Below the pieces are notes generated by a model. That model saw only the letters and a list, made by a program, of their open reading frames with translations, was not told the DNA's origin and searched no databases. Shown here one piece after another: positions 62,233 to 64,000 of a stretch of 64,000 bases of DNA. The position numbers and the translations under genes are program-made. The stretch comes from Bifidobacterium pluvialisilvae (GTDB lineage Bacteria; Actinomycetota; Actinomycetes; Actinomycetales; Bifidobacteriaceae), in contig NZ_JAHBBI010000002.1 in assembly GCF_019331695.1 (NCBI RefSeq), forward strand, positions 1-64,000. The letters run 5' to 3'. The number at the start of each line of letters is the position of its first letter. The first letter of the stretch is position 1.

Positions 62233-63117
62233 TCATACCACAAATCGTACGTACGTGCGGTCGTCGAAGGATTCGAGCGTGGGGGAGAAGCCCTTGGTGT
62301 CTTTGAACTCGCGGATGAGCAGCGGGTCCTTGCGGCGCAGGCGCAGCAGTTCGGCCTCGGAGGCGTCACGGGTGCGTCGCAGCACGGGATAGCCGTCGCT
62401 GGCGAGCACGACCTCGTCACCGTCATGCACGGGCGCCACGTAGATCGGATACTGCGGGTCGGTGAAGCCGTCGAACACGAAATACCCGTATTCGCCGCGT
62501 TGGTTGGCGAAATTCGTCTGCATCTTGAGGAACGGCATGATGGCGTCGCGGCCCGGATCGGCGAACACCGCAGTGGACGTGGCGCTTGGCGGCGGGGGCA
62601 CGGGGGCTTCGCCGCCGGTGGCGGCACGGCCGGCGGACTGTGCCTGGAAGACGAAACTGCGCAGTTCGGCCAGCAGAATGTCGACCTTCTTCGTCGTGGG
62701 GATGCGTTTGCCGTTGATCATCGCCTGGCAGTCGCCGAACAACCAGATCTCATGCCGTGCCTCGCTATAGACGACGACGTTGGCCTGCAGACGTTCCGTG
62801 GGATGCTGGCGGAAGAACGCGGGAGACAACGGCGACGCCTCATAGCGGGCATGCAGCGCGGCATCGAGCCGATGCTGCATCTCACGCATGGTGATTGCGT
62901 TCGGTCTACCGGCCGGCTGTTCCTGGACGATGCCGTCCAGGGCGGCAATCAGCGTGTCCTTCGCGACTACGCCCGGCGCGGGCATCCAGATGCGTTCCGA
63001 CGCCTTGCTAGTCACCCCGTCGATGACGGCGGCGAAACCGCCGCCGATGTAGTACCCGTCCTCGTTGAGCGACTGATCCCGGTGCTTGCCGTGCGTAAAC
63101 TCCTCAATGACGTCCAT
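62233..63117 (-). CDS. PP2C-like protein phosphatase
   Basis: 294 residues, no membrane helix. PP2C-fold landmarks are visible: LNEDGYYIGGGFAAVIDGVTSK (acidic metal site), LFGDCQAMINGKRI and GDEVVLASDGYPVL with the later Asp metal ligand. The middle has a Pro/Ala-rich insertion (EAPVPPPPSATS). The usual ligands are thus partly retained, though the first motif lacks the RxxNED arrangement, so activity on serine/threonine phosphate is likely but not certain. Promoter region holds two copies of TCGTGACACAATA 20 bases apart. Confidence 0.72.
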   Translation of the reverse strand: MDVIEEFTHGKHRDQSLNEDGYYIGGGFAAVIDGVTSKASERIWMPAPGVVAKDTLIAALDGIVQEQPAGRPNAITMREMQHRLDAALHARYEASPLSPAFFRQHPTERLQANVVVYSEARHEIWLFGDCQAMINGKRIPTTKKVDILLAELRSFVFQAQSAGRAATGGEAPVPPPPSATSTAVFADPGRDAIMPFLKMQTNFANQRGEYGYFVFDGFTDPQYPIYVAPVHDGDEVVLASDGYPVLRRTRDASEAELLRLRRKDPLLIREFKDTKGFSPTLESFDDRTYVRFVV

Positions 63118-63124
63118 GACCCTC

Positions 63125-63157
63125 TATTGTGTCACGATGGCGGATATTGTGTCACGA
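63125..63157 (-). promoter_or_regulatory. Double 13-bp direct repeat upstream of the PP2C-like gene
   Basis: On the minus strand TCGTGACACAATA occurs at 63157-63145 and again at 63137-63125, exactly 20 bases apart, about two DNA turns. ACAATA of the second copy lies eight bases before the start codon. Either a tandem activator/repressor site or a promoter with leaderless message. Confidence 0.4.
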
Positions 63158-63302
63158 CGACGGCCGCCGATTCACCGGGATGCCGAATCGTGATACGTCA
63201 ATCGAATGACGCCTGCGTTGTTCGCCAAGAGTTCATGTTTCCGGCCCGAGGGCTCGGCGATCCGTTTGGATTCCCCTCCTACTATGGAAACTGGTGAAGA
63301 TT

Positions 63303-63327
63303 CATCCCCACGACGTTGGTGGGGATG
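63303..63327 (+). other. Hairpin in the leader of the last gene
   Basis: CATCCCCAC (63303-63311) pairs with GTGGGGATG (63319-63327) around 7 bases, 26 bases before the start codon of the secreted protein gene. Confidence 0.45.
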
Positions 63328-63353
63328 GGACTTTCATGAGGAAGGATGCGAAT

Positions 63354-64000
63354 ATGACACGGAATACGAATGATGATTGGCGTCTGGGCAAGCGGGTTGG
63401 ATCGGTGGCGCTTGCCGGACTGTTGACTGTGGGAATGATCGTACCGGCGTTCGGCATGACGATTGCGGCGAACGCGGCCGAGACCGAAACGTCGGAAGCT
63501 GCGACGAGCGCGACGACGTCGGCTCCGTCGCAGACGGGTGCCGCGGCGACGCAGAGCGCGAAGACCGCCGCATCGGCCGCCGAAAACAAGACTCCGGCCG
63601 CAACGGCTACTCCGAAGGCCACCGAGCCCGCCGCTCCGCAGACTCCTGCCGAGCCGACGACGCCGACCGAATCTCAGTCCGCCGCCCCGAAGACCCCTGC
63701 AACCGAAGCCCAGACCACGGCCCCGCAGCAGACTCCCGCCGCCAAGACCGAAACCCAGTCGAAGAGCGGCGAGCAGCCCGAGACCAGTCCGGCCGCCACC
63801 GCGCCTGCCGTCAACAAATACAACCTCGCCGGACAGGACGGCACCGTGGTCGTCGTGGCACCGGATGCCAACAACGCGCAGATTGAAACGAACCTTAATA
63901 TGTTCCTCGGCGGCTATGATTTCGCGGAGCCTGCGGAATCGAACGGTGCATGGACGATACAGGCCACGCTGAAGTCCGACCACCTGTCCAGCGGCTGGAC
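63354..64000 (+). CDS. Secreted protein, N-terminal part (runs off window)
   Basis: Open to the window edge. Residues 1-48 form a signal peptide (TRNTNDDWRLGKRVG, then a hydrophobic core, ending near TIAANAAE). Residues 49-160 are an Ala/Thr/Pro/Glu-rich linker (PAAPQTPAEPTTP type), and at about 165 a folded domain starts (NKYNLAGQDGTVVVVAPDANN). AGGAAGG lies eight bases before the ATG at 63354; an ATG at 63336 is less well placed. The length and family cannot be judged from this fragment. Confidence 0.7.
   Translation, partial: MTRNTNDDWRLGKRVGSVALAGLLTVGMIVPAFGMTIAANAAETETSEAATSATTSAPSQTGAAATQSAKTAASAAENKTPAATATPKATEPAAPQTPAEPTTPTESQSAAPKTPATEAQTTAPQQTPAAKTETQSKSGEQPETSPAATAPAVNKYNLAGQDGTVVVVAPDANNAQIETNLNMFLGGYDFAEPAESNGAWTIQATLKSDHLSSGW

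Overview
The window looks like a piece of a Bifidobacterium chromosome. The support is indirect: most of it is GC-rich actinobacterial coding sequence with strong GGAGG ribosome sites, it has a fused RfbC-RfbD protein of the kind known from bifidobacteria, a GH25 lysozyme with DUF5648-type repeats, and a rhamnose/glucan exopolysaccharide gene set. I cannot name the species.

Layout. 0-27 kb is core-like: a candidate structured small RNA (171-305), tatD, a long KUP potassium transporter, an EgtC-like amidotransferase beside an EgtA-like glutamate-cysteine ligase, a CDF metal exporter, an FtsX-type permease translationally coupled to a degenerate ABC ATPase, an HD hydrolase, a DUF4012 envelope protein, a DJ-1/PfpI protein, an Rrf2 regulator divergent from an oxidoreductase with a clear operator between them, DUF488, tRNA-Ser(GGA), a PfkB-like protein lacking the GAGD motif, ugd, and a LacI-controlled group (ThuA-like amidotransferase, prolyl iminopeptidase-like hydrolase, APC permease, TRIC channel).

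27-48 kb is accessory and much richer in AT wherever defence genes lie. It holds an 804-aa AAA_14/DUF4143-TIR fusion protein, a GH25 lysozyme, a compact Gabija-like OLD nuclease plus UvrD-like helicase pair, a DUF2142 membrane protein, rfbB and the rfbC-rfbD fusion, a dead ISL3 element, a RloC/PrrC-like AAA_13 ATPase next to a frameshifted membrane protein, and a pile of decayed IS3 and IS481 elements. The dTDP-rhamnose genes are split by this island: rfbB/rfbCD at 37-40 kb and rfbA at 51.6 kb.

48-64 kb is the polysaccharide assembly region: a flippase, two glycosyltransferases, rfbA, a 1059-aa glycosyltransferase/RgpF fusion, a Wzm/Wzt-type ABC exporter, a broken DUF5648 surface protein, a small membrane protein, an NlpC/P60 hydrolase with wall-binding repeats, another glycosyltransferase, a PP2C-like phosphatase and the start of a secreted protein that runs off the right end. 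Together these would make dTDP-rhamnose and UDP-glucuronate, assemble a rhamnan-like or heteropolysaccharide chain, export it and remodel the wall. The strongest candidate for something new is the DUF4143-TIR fusion at 27331-29745.
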